This document shows positions 25,130 through 32,558 of a stretch of DNA of 64,000 nucleotides, one piece after another. Every line of letters starts with the position of its first letter. Positions within the stretch are counted from its first letter, which is position 1. Both the position numbers and the translations under genes were made by a program. The notes beneath the pieces are model-generated. The model was not told the DNA's origin. It saw only the letters and a list, made by a program, of their open reading frames with translations, and did no database searches. This stretch comes from Clostridiales bacterium UBA6114 (GTDB taxonomy: Bacteria > Bacillota > Clostridia > Oscillospirales > Butyricicoccaceae), in assembly GCA_002423435.1 (NCBI GenBank), contig DIWE01000023.1, positions 62,001 to 126,000 on the forward strand, read 5' to 3'.

Positions 25130-25495
25130 TTATTGACGGACCAGTACGAACAGGACATCGCCCGCCTCAACGTTCGCGTCCTTTGATACCAGGACCTGCT
25201 TTACCATCCCCGAAACCGGCGACACAATCGAATTGCCGAATTTCATCTTTTCCATCGACATCAGTACCTCGCCCAAATTGACCTTCTGCCCGATGCGCAC
25301 CGTCAAATCCCGTATCCTGCCGGGCATGGGGCAAACCACCATGATATCCCCCCGGCCGGACAAAACGCCGGCACACGCGGAAGCGGGTGCTGCGGAGGCG
25401 GGCGCGTTACAGGCTTCGGTTACGGCATTGCCTTCGTCGACCAACTCAATGGTCGCGTCAAACCGTTCCCCGTCGACTACCACCGAATATTTCAT
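25130..25495 (-). CDS. Biotin carboxyl-carrier protein (MadF-like)
   Basis: 121 residues from ATG at 25495 (MKYSVVVDGERF, GGGGGAA upstream). Ala-rich linker at 28-45, then a biotinyl domain. The biotin Lys is Lys85 in MEKMKF, a variant of the usual EAMKM, with the matching half GMVKQVLVSKDANVEAGDVL. It lies upstream of the malonate genes on the same strand, separated by a hairpin array. In Malonomonas rubra a similar protein passes CO2 from malonyl-ACP to a sodium pump (MadB). No MadB-like membrane decarboxylase is in the window, so it could instead serve another decarboxylase. Confidence 0.85.
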   Translation of the reverse strand: MKYSVVVDGERFDATIELVDEGNAVTEACNAPASAAPASACAGVLSGRGDIMVVCPMPGRIRDLTVRIGQKVNLGEVLMSMEKMKFGNSIVSPVSGMVKQVLVSKDANVEAGDVLFVLVRQ

Positions 25496-25546
25496 TCTAA
25501 CGGATTCCCCCAGTTTTTTGTGATTCATTCCCCGCGACGCATCCAA

Positions 25547-25631
25547 GAGAACGAGAAAGATGCGAAAATCCCGAATTCTTTTAAAATACAAAAAGGATAC
25601 AAAAATAGCGTACTTTTGTATCCTCGTTCTC
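25547..25631 (-). promoter_or_regulatory. Nested-hairpin leader of the biotin-carrier gene
   Basis: Inner stem GATACAAAA/TTTTGTATC (25622-25596) followed on the minus strand by CTTTTTG, terminator-like. An outer pair, GAGAACGAG with CTCGTTCTC (25631-25623 and 25555-25547), encloses it. The layout suggests a 5'-leader attenuator; ligand or protein unknown. Confidence 0.4.
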
Positions 25632-25903
25632 TCGAATATGTAATTTTACGCGATGACGGCCTAAACTCAAATTCTCAAAACACAAATAAACGCGCGCTTC
25701 GCCGCAAGCGCAACTTTTATGTTTTTTATATTACGCCATAAAGCCGACAGAGTCAATAGCTTTTTGTTATTTATACGGTGGAACTTTTTGTCGCCCGGAG
25801 GAAAACGGAGGCCCGGCATATTTCTTGTGTAGGATTCCGCAGAACAACGGTTTTTTGCTTTCAAAAAGCAGATCCTTGCGGTACCGTGAGAGAAAAGCCG
25901 CTC

Positions 25904-27157
25904 CTAGCCGCTGTATAATTCAGTTATTTGTTCAATAATTTTCACTGCATTGCCTGCGCCGTCCTCCGCGCGCAGCTTTTCGCCGATACGTCCGGCATTA
26001 TCAATGATTTCCCTGTTGCCGACGGCTTGCGCGATAGCCGCGCTGAGACGCTCGGCATTTAATTTTTTTCGCGGTATCGGCTTTGGCCCGGCACCCAATT
26101 GGTACACACGCTCGCCCCAATAGGGCTGATCCCCGCCAAACGGCACTACAACCGTAGCAACGCCCGCGCGCAGTCCGGCGGCCGTCGTTCCCGCTCCCCC
26201 GTGGTGGACAACAGCCGCGACATGCCGGAAAAGCCTTTCATGGGGAACAGACCCGACTTGATGGACATATTCGGGCAAATGCTGCCCCTCCAGGCCGCCC
26301 CATCCGGCGGAAAGCAAAGCGCGCTGCTTCGTTGCGCACAGGCTTTTAAGCACAATATCAAGGATCTGCCCGAAAGAGCTGCCGACCATACTGCCAAAGC
26401 CGATATAAATCGGCCGGCTCCCCGCTTCCAGAAAGTCGGAAAGCGCCTTGTCCGGCTCCCAATCGGGCTTCGGGTCGCAAACCCAATATCCGGTCAGGTA
26501 CCTGTTTTCGTCCCATTCGGAAGGCTTCGGCGCGACAAGCGGACTGTACGCATAAAGGGTGGGAACGGGCTTACCGTGCAAGCTCCGATAGGGGAAAGAA
26601 AAAGGGCGTATTTGTGGAAGGCCCAAATCCTCCCGCCAGCCGTTGAGCAGTTTTCGCGTCGAATGCGTCCAAAGCAAATCGCCGCAGGCAAAGGTGAACC
26701 TGTTATAGATAGGGCCAAGGGGTACGGCCGGGGCCGTCATCGCGGGGAATTCCCCGGTCGGGTCCGCCGGGAAGAAGAACACGCGAAAGCAGGGAATGTG
26801 AAGCTTTTCGGCGACATGCCATGAAACGGCGCCAAGCAGCGAGTACAGGATCGCGTCGGTCCCCTCGCAGGCGGTGACGATATCAGAGAGAAATTTATCC
26901 TTTACGGGGTTGAGCAATGTCTCAAGATTGCGGAAATACTGAAACGGCGAAACAGCTTCCCCGATCAACAGCCGGATCACCTCGGCGGCATCCCCGGCAA
27001 GCGGCGCATATTCAAAGCCCTCAGACCTGATATATTCTTCAAACTTGCGAAATGCGGCTATCCTCACATGATGTCCCCGGCTTTGAAGCCGCTTCCCGAG
27101 GGCAATGAATGGGTCGATATCTCCCTGAGAGCCGATTGTGATGATGCCATATTTCAT
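25904..27157 (-). CDS. Family 1 glycosyltransferase (UGT/MGT type)
   Basis: 417 residues from ATG at 27157 (MKYGIITIGSQGDIDPF, GAGGGGACGG upstream). GT-B fold: N-terminal acceptor domain beginning GSQGDIDPFIALGKRLQSRGH; C-terminal nucleotide-sugar domain with HHGGAGTTAAGLRAGVATVVVPFGGDQPYWG (the donor-binding motif). Resembles sterol/macrolide glucosyltransferases used for natural-product or lipid glycosylation or drug inactivation. Monocistronic; acceptor unknown. Confidence 0.88.
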   Translation of the reverse strand: MKYGIITIGSQGDIDPFIALGKRLQSRGHHVRIAAFRKFEEYIRSEGFEYAPLAGDAAEVIRLLIGEAVSPFQYFRNLETLLNPVKDKFLSDIVTACEGTDAILYSLLGAVSWHVAEKLHIPCFRVFFFPADPTGEFPAMTAPAVPLGPIYNRFTFACGDLLWTHSTRKLLNGWREDLGLPQIRPFSFPYRSLHGKPVPTLYAYSPLVAPKPSEWDENRYLTGYWVCDPKPDWEPDKALSDFLEAGSRPIYIGFGSMVGSSFGQILDIVLKSLCATKQRALLSAGWGGLEGQHLPEYVHQVGSVPHERLFRHVAAVVHHGGAGTTAAGLRAGVATVVVPFGGDQPYWGERVYQLGAGPKPIPRKKLNAERLSAAIAQAVGNREIIDNAGRIGEKLRAEDGAGNAVKIIEQITELYSG

Positions 27158-27535
27158 TTTCCGTCCCCTCTCCACTTGCCGGGGCCAATTTTCCCAAACT
27201 GCCGAAAGGCAAATTCAGTATTTGCTCCAAAGTCAGCGCTTTAAGCGCAAATCGAATATCAGACCTGCAAAAGATATTCTATAAATGGATTTTAACACTC
27301 CGAATGGTGCAAATCAACGGCTTCGGGCGGATTCATGATAAACCGACACGGAAGAAAGACATCTTCAGTTTTTGCCCGAACTCCCTCCCACAGCATCCCT
27401 GTTGTGCCGATCACCATGCAATACCTGTTTTACAACCCACGCCGCAAATTATAGAATATAATCGCCGCCAAGCGGCCATAGGCAAAATCTCTTTTCTTTT
27501 GCCCGTGATTCTTTTATAATAAAGGAGGGCCTGAA
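27158..27535. other. Divergent intergenic region, no gene seen
   Basis: 378 bp between the glycosyltransferase and the 140-residue protein gene. It holds a TATAAT box on the plus strand at 27457-27462 and a second near 27514, and a small GCCGCC/GGCGGC-type stem near 27463. No open frame with a ribosome site. Confidence 0.4.
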
Positions 27536-27958
27536 ATGAAAGAAAGGCTGAAATCCGTCGAGGAGGTCCTTGACGCCTTCACAAAAATAGGCAAGGCACC
27601 CGGAGTCGTCGGCATCGACACCTCCGGCTGGGAAAGCAATAAGCTCCGCGAGACATACGGCGATAAAACGGCCTGGTACATGCTCTACAATCCGCCCTTC
27701 GGCGAGGTGCTGCACTCGATAACGGACCTGGGCGAAAAAGGCCCGCTCTGGGAGAGCTTCGCCATCGTAAAGGGGTTCGAGACAAGCCACTGGCTCCACT
27801 TTTTAAGCGAGGAATTCCCGAACGGCATGCCCTGCGAGACCGACTCTCCCTGCAAACCGGACGAGTGTTATAACCGCAAGTGGTTTGCCTACCGCATAAA
27901 GGACATGACGCCCTATCTCATGCAGGGCAAAAAAATTCCTGAATTTTACGACGGCTGA
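27536..27958 (+). CDS. Conserved-looking protein of unknown function
   Basis: 140 residues, not recognised. Starts after a strong AAAGGAGGG site. No signal peptide or membrane helix. Aromatic-rich (WYMLYNPPFGEVL, GFETSHWLHFL, KWFAYRIKDMTPYL), with a Cys group CETDSPCKPDEC (about residues 102-113) that might bind a metal. Lies 39 bp upstream of a LysR regulator and is likely cotranscribed with it. Confidence 0.6.
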   Translation: MKERLKSVEEVLDAFTKIGKAPGVVGIDTSGWESNKLRETYGDKTAWYMLYNPPFGEVLHSITDLGEKGPLWESFAIVKGFETSHWLHFLSEEFPNGMPCETDSPCKPDECYNRKWFAYRIKDMTPYLMQGKKIPEFYDG

Positions 27959-27997
27959 CCGGTGGGCCCCGGCAACGCCGCGGGGGGAAATTGGCGG

Positions 27998-28957
27998 ATG
28001 AATCTTCTGAATATCCAGTACTTTGTGACCGTGGCCGAGGAGCTGAATATAACAAAAGCGGCCAAACGGCTGATGATTTCGCAGCAGTCGCTCAGTAACC
28101 ATATCCTGCGCCTCGAAAAGGAACTCGGCGTGCAGCTTTTTAACCGTTCGCCGTCTTTGAGCCTCACGTACGCCGGGACCCGGCTTCTCCGCTCCGTAAC
28201 GCAGATCCTGGACTTAAACCGTCAGATAGCCGCCGAGATGGACGACATCAGAAAACACAAGCGCGGCCAGCTCACCGTCGGCATATCGCACACCAGAGGC
28301 CGCGTGTTCCTGCCCAAGATCCTACCCGATTTCATGGCTTCCCACCCCTATGTGGACATCTCGATCGTTGAGGGCGGTTTCCGCCTGCTTCAGGAGAGCC
28401 TGCTCCACGGAAAGATCGATCTTTTCGTCGGATTGGCCCCCATCCTCCTCGATGAGGTAGAGACCGTTGAAATCCTTCAGGAGCGCGTTTTTCTCGGCGT
28501 CCCGCATAAGCTGATGACCGAGCTGTTCAGCAGCGACAGCGAAGCAAAGATCAAACAGTTCTCCTCCGGTGTGGATGTAAAGGCCTTTTCCGGCTGCCCC
28601 TTTTTGATGCAGCCTCCGGGCAACCGGACACGCACCATATTCGAAAGACATATCCGCCAGAACGATATCAAGATCAGGTCCGTCCTCCAAATGGAGTCGA
28701 TAGAGACGCTTTATGAGCTTTCCTGCGCCGGCATGGGCATAACGGTGTATTCGGAGATGTTCGTCGAATATCTCCGAATGTTCTCAAAGGGCCCGGCCCC
28801 GGTGCATTTTTTCCCATTAAACGACCCGGCCACCCTCGGCACCCTTGTCATCGCCTATAACAGGGAGCATTATCTCTCCGACGCCGCGGCCGAATTCATC
28901 GAGGCGGCGACGGACGTGTTTCGCCGCCTGAAAAGCGAGGTCGGCTCCGACCTCTGA
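27998..28957 (+). CDS. LysR-family transcriptional regulator
   Basis: 319 residues from ATG at 27998 (MNLLNIQYFVTVAEELNIT). The N-terminal winged helix-turn-helix (TKAAKRLMISQQSLSNHILRLEKELG, in parts) is followed by a periplasmic-binding-protein-like effector domain from about 90. The catabolic operon starting at 31591 is the closest large candidate target, but three regulator genes and a dehydrogenase intervene, so the target is unknown. Confidence 0.9.
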   Translation: MNLLNIQYFVTVAEELNITKAAKRLMISQQSLSNHILRLEKELGVQLFNRSPSLSLTYAGTRLLRSVTQILDLNRQIAAEMDDIRKHKRGQLTVGISHTRGRVFLPKILPDFMASHPYVDISIVEGGFRLLQESLLHGKIDLFVGLAPILLDEVETVEILQERVFLGVPHKLMTELFSSDSEAKIKQFSSGVDVKAFSGCPFLMQPPGNRTRTIFERHIRQNDIKIRSVLQMESIETLYELSCAGMGITVYSEMFVEYLRMFSKGPAPVHFFPLNDPATLGTLVIAYNREHYLSDAAAEFIEAATDVFRRLKSEVGSDL

Positions 28958-29076
28958 CAAAACCGACAGCCTTTCGAGAGGGAATCCCCTTTCCACAGAT
29001 CAAAAGACGCGCTCTATCGCTCTTTCGGATATTCCGAAAAAACATGAAAGACGCGCCTTGGTATGAAACAGCAGAG

Positions 29077-29116
29077 AAAATCCCCGTTTTTGCCTTATGG
29101 CGATCACGGGGATTTT
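29077..29116. terminator. Hairpin terminator
   Basis: AAAATCCCCGT (29077-29087) pairs with ACGGGGATTTT (29106-29116). It ends the HTH gene on the minus strand and probably also the LysR transcript. Confidence 0.65.
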
Positions 29117-29122
29117 GTTTGT

Positions 29123-29332
29123 TCAGTCGGGTATGTATTCGGCTATGTCAGATAATTTGCAATCAAGAATTTTACAAAGCGAATTCAGCGTATTTGTAGA
29201 AACCGATTGGTTATTTTGTAACCGCAGTAATGTTGAACCGCTGATATTTTCATCTTTGCCTTTATTCCTCAGTGTATAGGTTGTCGCGCCTTTTCTTTTC
29301 ATCGTTTTCCATAGCGGGGCGTATGAAATCAT
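29123..29332 (-). CDS. Small Cro/C1-type HTH regulator, copy 1
   Basis: 69 residues, a single XRE helix-turn-helix (YozG-like): TYTLRNKGKDENISGSTLLRLQNNQSV, then TLNSLCKILDCKLSDIAEYIPD. The start MISYAPLW follows AAAGGGGTGA. Paralogous to the gene at 29554-29754, about half of residues identical, with the same DIAEYIPD end and near-identical 3' flanks. An inverted repeat upstream (29359-29405) may be its operator. Confidence 0.82.
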   Translation of the reverse strand: MISYAPLWKTMKRKGATTYTLRNKGKDENISGSTLLRLQNNQSVSTNTLNSLCKILDCKLSDIAEYIPD

Positions 29333-29358
29333 TTAATTCACCCCTTTACTTTTCTCAA

Positions 29359-29405
29359 TTATGCCCTATAATGGACATATATGGTATGCTCAATATTGGG
29401 CATAA
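29359..29405. promoter_or_regulatory. Inverted-repeat operator candidate for HTH copy 1
   Basis: TTATGCCC (29359-29366) and GGGCATAA (29398-29405) flank TATAATGG and a second short repeat (ATGC...GCAT). They lie 27-73 bases before the HTH start, consistent with autoregulation. Confidence 0.4.
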
Positions 29406-29553
29406 AGAAAAAGTAAAGAGGGGGTGAATTCAGTGTTTTGCCTAACCCTCGGCGACCATGCAAAACCAAAAACACAATATATAGCGAAAGCTGGCATAGC
29501 TTAGATGCCATGCCAGCCCTACACAGACAAGTTAAATAGGGGATTTTGCTTAT

Positions 29554-29754
29554 TCAGTCGGGTATGTATTCGGCTATGTCTTCCAAACGGCAATCCAGTA
29601 TTCTACAAAAGTCTTCAATCGTTCTCATACTCAAATATTTGTTTTTCCGCATCCGGGTTAAAGTATTAGGGCTTATTTTGTACTTTTCCCTCAATGTATA
29701 CGTCGAAATGTTCTTACGCTTTATCGTGTTCCAGAACGGATCATAACTTATCAT
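29554..29754 (-). CDS. Small Cro/C1-type HTH regulator, copy 2
   Basis: 66 residues from ATG at 29754 (MISYDPFWNTIKRKN). This start aligns with copy 1 and is well spaced from AAGGGGTGA; the in-frame ATG at 29766 is less likely. HTH: TYTLREKYKISPNTLTRMRKNKYLS, then TIEDFCRILDCRLEDIAEYIPD. Its stop and downstream bases (CAGTCGGGTATGTATTCGGC on the plus strand) are identical to copy 1, showing a tandem duplication. Confidence 0.82.
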   Translation of the reverse strand: MISYDPFWNTIKRKNISTYTLREKYKISPNTLTRMRKNKYLSMRTIEDFCRILDCRLEDIAEYIPD

Positions 29755-29781
29755 AAAATCAATCACCCCTTGATTTTATGA
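29751..29781. promoter_or_regulatory. Perfect inverted repeat between divergent HTH and AbrB starts
   Basis: TCATAAAATCAA (29751-29762) and TTGATTTTATGA (29770-29781) with a 7-base spacer. It covers the translation starts of both divergent genes, a compact operator or leader hairpin. Confidence 0.45.
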
Positions 29782-29784
29782 TAA

Positions 29785-30039
29785 ATGGTATTGCACATAG
29801 GACGTATTGTTCTCCCAATCGAGTACAGAAAAGCGCTCAACATCAAAGAACAAGACGAAATAGACTTGATTTTAGAATCGGATAAGATTATGCTTCAAAA
29901 GCCTGTCTCCGGTTGCCATTTTTGTAATTCGGCTGTAAACCTTGTGCAGATCGGTAACGAATATGTTTGCAGGCCGTGTATAGAAAAATTACATAATGCA
30001 AATGTGGGCAAAGCGCTTTATTCTGAGAGAACAGACTAA
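29785..30039 (+). CDS. Short AbrB-type regulator with C-terminal zinc ribbon
   Basis: 84 residues. IGRIVLPIEYRKALNIKEQDEIDLILE is a SpoVT/AbrB DNA-binding core, but it lacks the usual first 8-10 residues. The C-terminus has two Cys pairs, CHFC and CRPC (about residues 49 and 68), likely a zinc ribbon. In-frame stops precede the ATG and no ribosome site is visible, so it may be leaderless or 5'-truncated. Divergent from HTH copy 2. Confidence 0.6.
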   Translation: MVLHIGRIVLPIEYRKALNIKEQDEIDLILESDKIMLQKPVSGCHFCNSAVNLVQIGNEYVCRPCIEKLHNANVGKALYSERTD

Positions 30040-30121
30040 TCTGCAATATTGCGGATACGCACACCACAGGCAATTTAAGGATAGGCTCTGCGCCCGAGTG
30101 GATAAGCATTTGACAGTCTAA

Positions 30122-30170
30122 AACGCAGCTTGATGCCCCGCTGTGCGCGGGGCATCAGCTGCGTTTTTTA
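30122..30170. terminator. Strong bidirectional terminator
   Basis: 19-bp stem with one bulged T (30122-30141 with 30147-30165) rich in GCCCCGC, followed by TTTTTT. Lies between the AbrB-type gene and the convergent dehydrogenase. Confidence 0.85.
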
Positions 30171-30177
30171 TCTTAGC

Positions 30178-31254
30178 TTACGTAAGCAGCGCGATAATCT
30201 CTTCCGGCGTTTTGCCCGCAAGCCCCAGATTATCCACCGAGCGGCCGGTCTTCATATAATCCGTGCCGCAGAGTATGCTGCCGAGCAGGATAAAGGCGTC
30301 GACGACCGGGGTGGGCACTCCGAAGGCCTTCCCGAACGAGGAGATCGGCACAAACCCGCAGGCAATGTCCTCGACCACGAAACGGTGCGAATAGTTTTTC
30401 GGGCTTTTGGTCCCGACATACGACTTGTTTGCCTGAAGCATGTTGTAAAGCGTGTCCTCCCGGAGGCTGTACGCGTCTTTCAGCCATGTGCGCAGGGATT
30501 TCGGGGCCGCCCCCATGGCCGCGGCCACCGCGAGCCGCTCCGAGTCCGCCCGCTCGATGAGCTCCGCCACGCTTTCGGTGATACCCTCCATATAAAAATC
30601 AAAGGAGACGCCCGCGTCGATCTTATTGGCGCTCATGACCGTCGGTATCACGTGGAGCAGGCAGCCCGTGCCGGACAGAGTGGAGCTCAATACGTTCGGC
30701 GCGGCCTTGAGCTGCGGATAAAAGCCGCCCAGCGCCTCCACGATCTTTGCCGCGTTTTCCGGCGGGATGGAGGCTATGGACGCGCTCTTTTTCACACCCG
30801 TCACAAAGATGTCCCCGGGCGCGTTCTGGCGGCAGCCGTAGATCAGCGTGGGGCATTCGCCGACGGGCGGCAGCTTAAGCACGCCGCATGCCGAGAGCAC
30901 GTTCATCATTTCGAGGCAGCCGCCGGCATGCCCGGGACTGAGTACGATGATCTGCTCCGGCGTGACAAAGGGGGCAATCGCTTTTGCGACGGCATGATGG
31001 GCGTCGGTCGTCGTGACAACCATGATGATGTCCGCGCCGCGCACCGCTTCGCCGGCATCCGACGTGACGAGCGCCGGCCTCCCCTCCCCGCCGAGCGCGC
31101 CGGAGAGCTTTATCGCGCCCGCCGCTTTAAGGGCCGCGATCTTCCCCTCGTCGATATCCTGGAGCCTTACGGGGTACCCCTCCATTGCAAAATGCGCCGC
31201 CATGCACTGGCCGCCGCTCCCCGCGCCTATCACCGCTATGATCTGCTTTTTCAT
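30178..31254 (-). CDS. NAD/NADP octopine/nopaline dehydrogenase family protein
   Basis: 358 residues. N-terminal Rossmann motif IAVIGAGSGGQCMAAHFA, then ADIIMVVTTTDAHH. The C-terminal all-helical catalytic domain contains HVIPTVMSANKIDAG and EDIACGFVPISSFGKAFGVPTP, typical of opine dehydrogenases. It would oxidise or form an N-(carboxyalkyl) amino acid. Divergent from the AroE-like/TRAP/aminoacylase operon, which also points to modified amino acids as substrate. Confidence 0.85.
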   Translation of the reverse strand: MKKQIIAVIGAGSGGQCMAAHFAMEGYPVRLQDIDEGKIAALKAAGAIKLSGALGGEGRPALVTSDAGEAVRGADIIMVVTTTDAHHAVAKAIAPFVTPEQIIVLSPGHAGGCLEMMNVLSACGVLKLPPVGECPTLIYGCRQNAPGDIFVTGVKKSASIASIPPENAAKIVEALGGFYPQLKAAPNVLSSTLSGTGCLLHVIPTVMSANKIDAGVSFDFYMEGITESVAELIERADSERLAVAAAMGAAPKSLRTWLKDAYSLREDTLYNMLQANKSYVGTKSPKNYSHRFVVEDIACGFVPISSFGKAFGVPTPVVDAFILLGSILCGTDYMKTGRSVDNLGLAGKTPEEIIALLT

Positions 31255-31590
31255 TGCCTTTCCCCCCGAAGCGTTATTTACGTGTCGTTATTAAAATCAT
31301 ATCATTCATTTTTCGCCGTGTAAATACAGCTCCTGCGGGCAAATATCCCAAAAAAACAGAACTATATTTCGTCACCACAGCATTGGTGTTGTGGCGCGTA
31401 AAATACGTTTGGTGTTTGCGCGGGTCAAAAAACGCTGTTAATATAAAATCAAACGATAAATCTCAGCATTTCATCCTCAAGCCTTGTATGATATGCCGAA
31501 ATCATCAAAACCGCGTCTCTTTTTTTTACGATTTTGCCCCGCGCCATGGATTTCGCCACTCTATTCCGGTTGTGACAAAGGAGGAGGAAA
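31255..31590. other. Divergent promoter region, no gene seen
   Basis: 336 bp between the opine-dehydrogenase-like gene and the catabolic operon. AT-rich with several TATAAT-like boxes (e.g. near 31440) but no open frame with a ribosome site; GGAGGAGG at its right end serves the AroE-like gene. Confidence 0.4.
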
Positions 31591-32490
31591 ATGAATCTGT
31601 TGCTGATGAATCCCCACGAAACACAGGTCGTCCCCCTGATCGCGGACCCTGTGTTTCACGCCACCTGTCCGCCGTGCGCCAACAGGATCTTCGACGCCCA
31701 CGGCATAAACGCCGTCATGCTGCCCATCAGGGTGCGTTCCGGCGAGCTCCCCGATTTTATCCGATTCGTCAGGAAATATCTCAAATGTCCCGGTTTTATT
31801 CTCTCGACGCCCCTGAAACAGGAGATCATTCCCCTGCTCGACAAAATTGACGATTATTCGAATACCTTCCGCGAAATCACCGCGGTGCGCATAAACTCCG
31901 ACGGCTCCCTGGAGGGCAGGGGCTTCGACGGCATCGGCGTCGTCGGCGCCATCAGGGAAAAATACGACGTTTCCGGCAAAAACATTATGATGATCGGCGC
32001 GGGCGCGATCAGCGGGGCCATAGCGGCCGAGTTTGCCTTAAACGGCGCCAAAAGTCTGACCATCTTAAACCGTACCGTAGAAAAAGCAAAAGCGGTCGCG
32101 GATATCATCTCCCGGAGCACGTCCATGCCGGTCGGCTACGCGGAGCTTAAGCCCGAAAACGCGGCCGCAGCTGCCGAGACCGCCGATTGCTTCGTCCAGG
32201 CGACGAGCCTCGGCAGCCTTGCGAGTCCTTACGATTTTGAAGACCTTTCTTTTATGGAGCATTTCAGAAAGGACGTCTGCATGCTCGACGTCGTAAACAA
32301 CCCGCCGGAGACAAAGCTTGTAAAACGGGCGATGGAGCTCGGCTATAAGCCCATGATGGGCTTCGACATGCAGGCGGTCGAAACCGTGGCCATACTCAAA
32401 TTCATGTTCCGGATGGACATCGGCAGCGAATACGTGGAAATCGCGCGGCAGTCCATATGCGCCCATGTCGGCTACATACGCAAATACTGA
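31591..32490 (+). CDS. Shikimate dehydrogenase-like oxidoreductase
   Basis: 299 residues with AroE architecture: N-terminal substrate domain, then NAD(P) domain MIGAGAISGAIAAEFALNGA (about 133-152) and LNRT. The catalytic Lys (STPLKQE) and Asp (GFDGIG) are present. The shikimate-binding motif PVxHSxSPxxHN is replaced by PVFHATCPPCAN: both Ser are lost and the His is Ala. So the substrate is probably not shikimate. First gene of an operon with a TRAP transporter, D-aminoacylase and HyuAB; ribosome site GGAGGAGG. Confidence 0.82.
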   Translation: MNLLLMNPHETQVVPLIADPVFHATCPPCANRIFDAHGINAVMLPIRVRSGELPDFIRFVRKYLKCPGFILSTPLKQEIIPLLDKIDDYSNTFREITAVRINSDGSLEGRGFDGIGVVGAIREKYDVSGKNIMMIGAGAISGAIAAEFALNGAKSLTILNRTVEKAKAVADIISRSTSMPVGYAELKPENAAAAAETADCFVQATSLGSLASPYDFEDLSFMEHFRKDVCMLDVVNNPPETKLVKRAMELGYKPMMGFDMQAVETVAILKFMFRMDIGSEYVEIARQSICAHVGYIRKY

Positions 32491-32558
32491 ACAAAGCCCC
32501 GCCGAAACCCCGGTTAAGAGAAGGAACTAACCGTTCCAAAAATATAAGGAGGATTATT

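Noticed and set aside
14110..27157. Many long open frames on the plus strand in the GC-rich malonate region
   Set aside because: They lie antisense to well-supported genes with recognisable domains and lack ribosome sites.
30080..30121. Possible tRNA fragment (GCCCGAGTGGATAAGC followed by a loop-like stretch)
   Set aside because: No acceptor stem, T-arm or complete cloverleaf can be formed; the following bases belong to a terminator.
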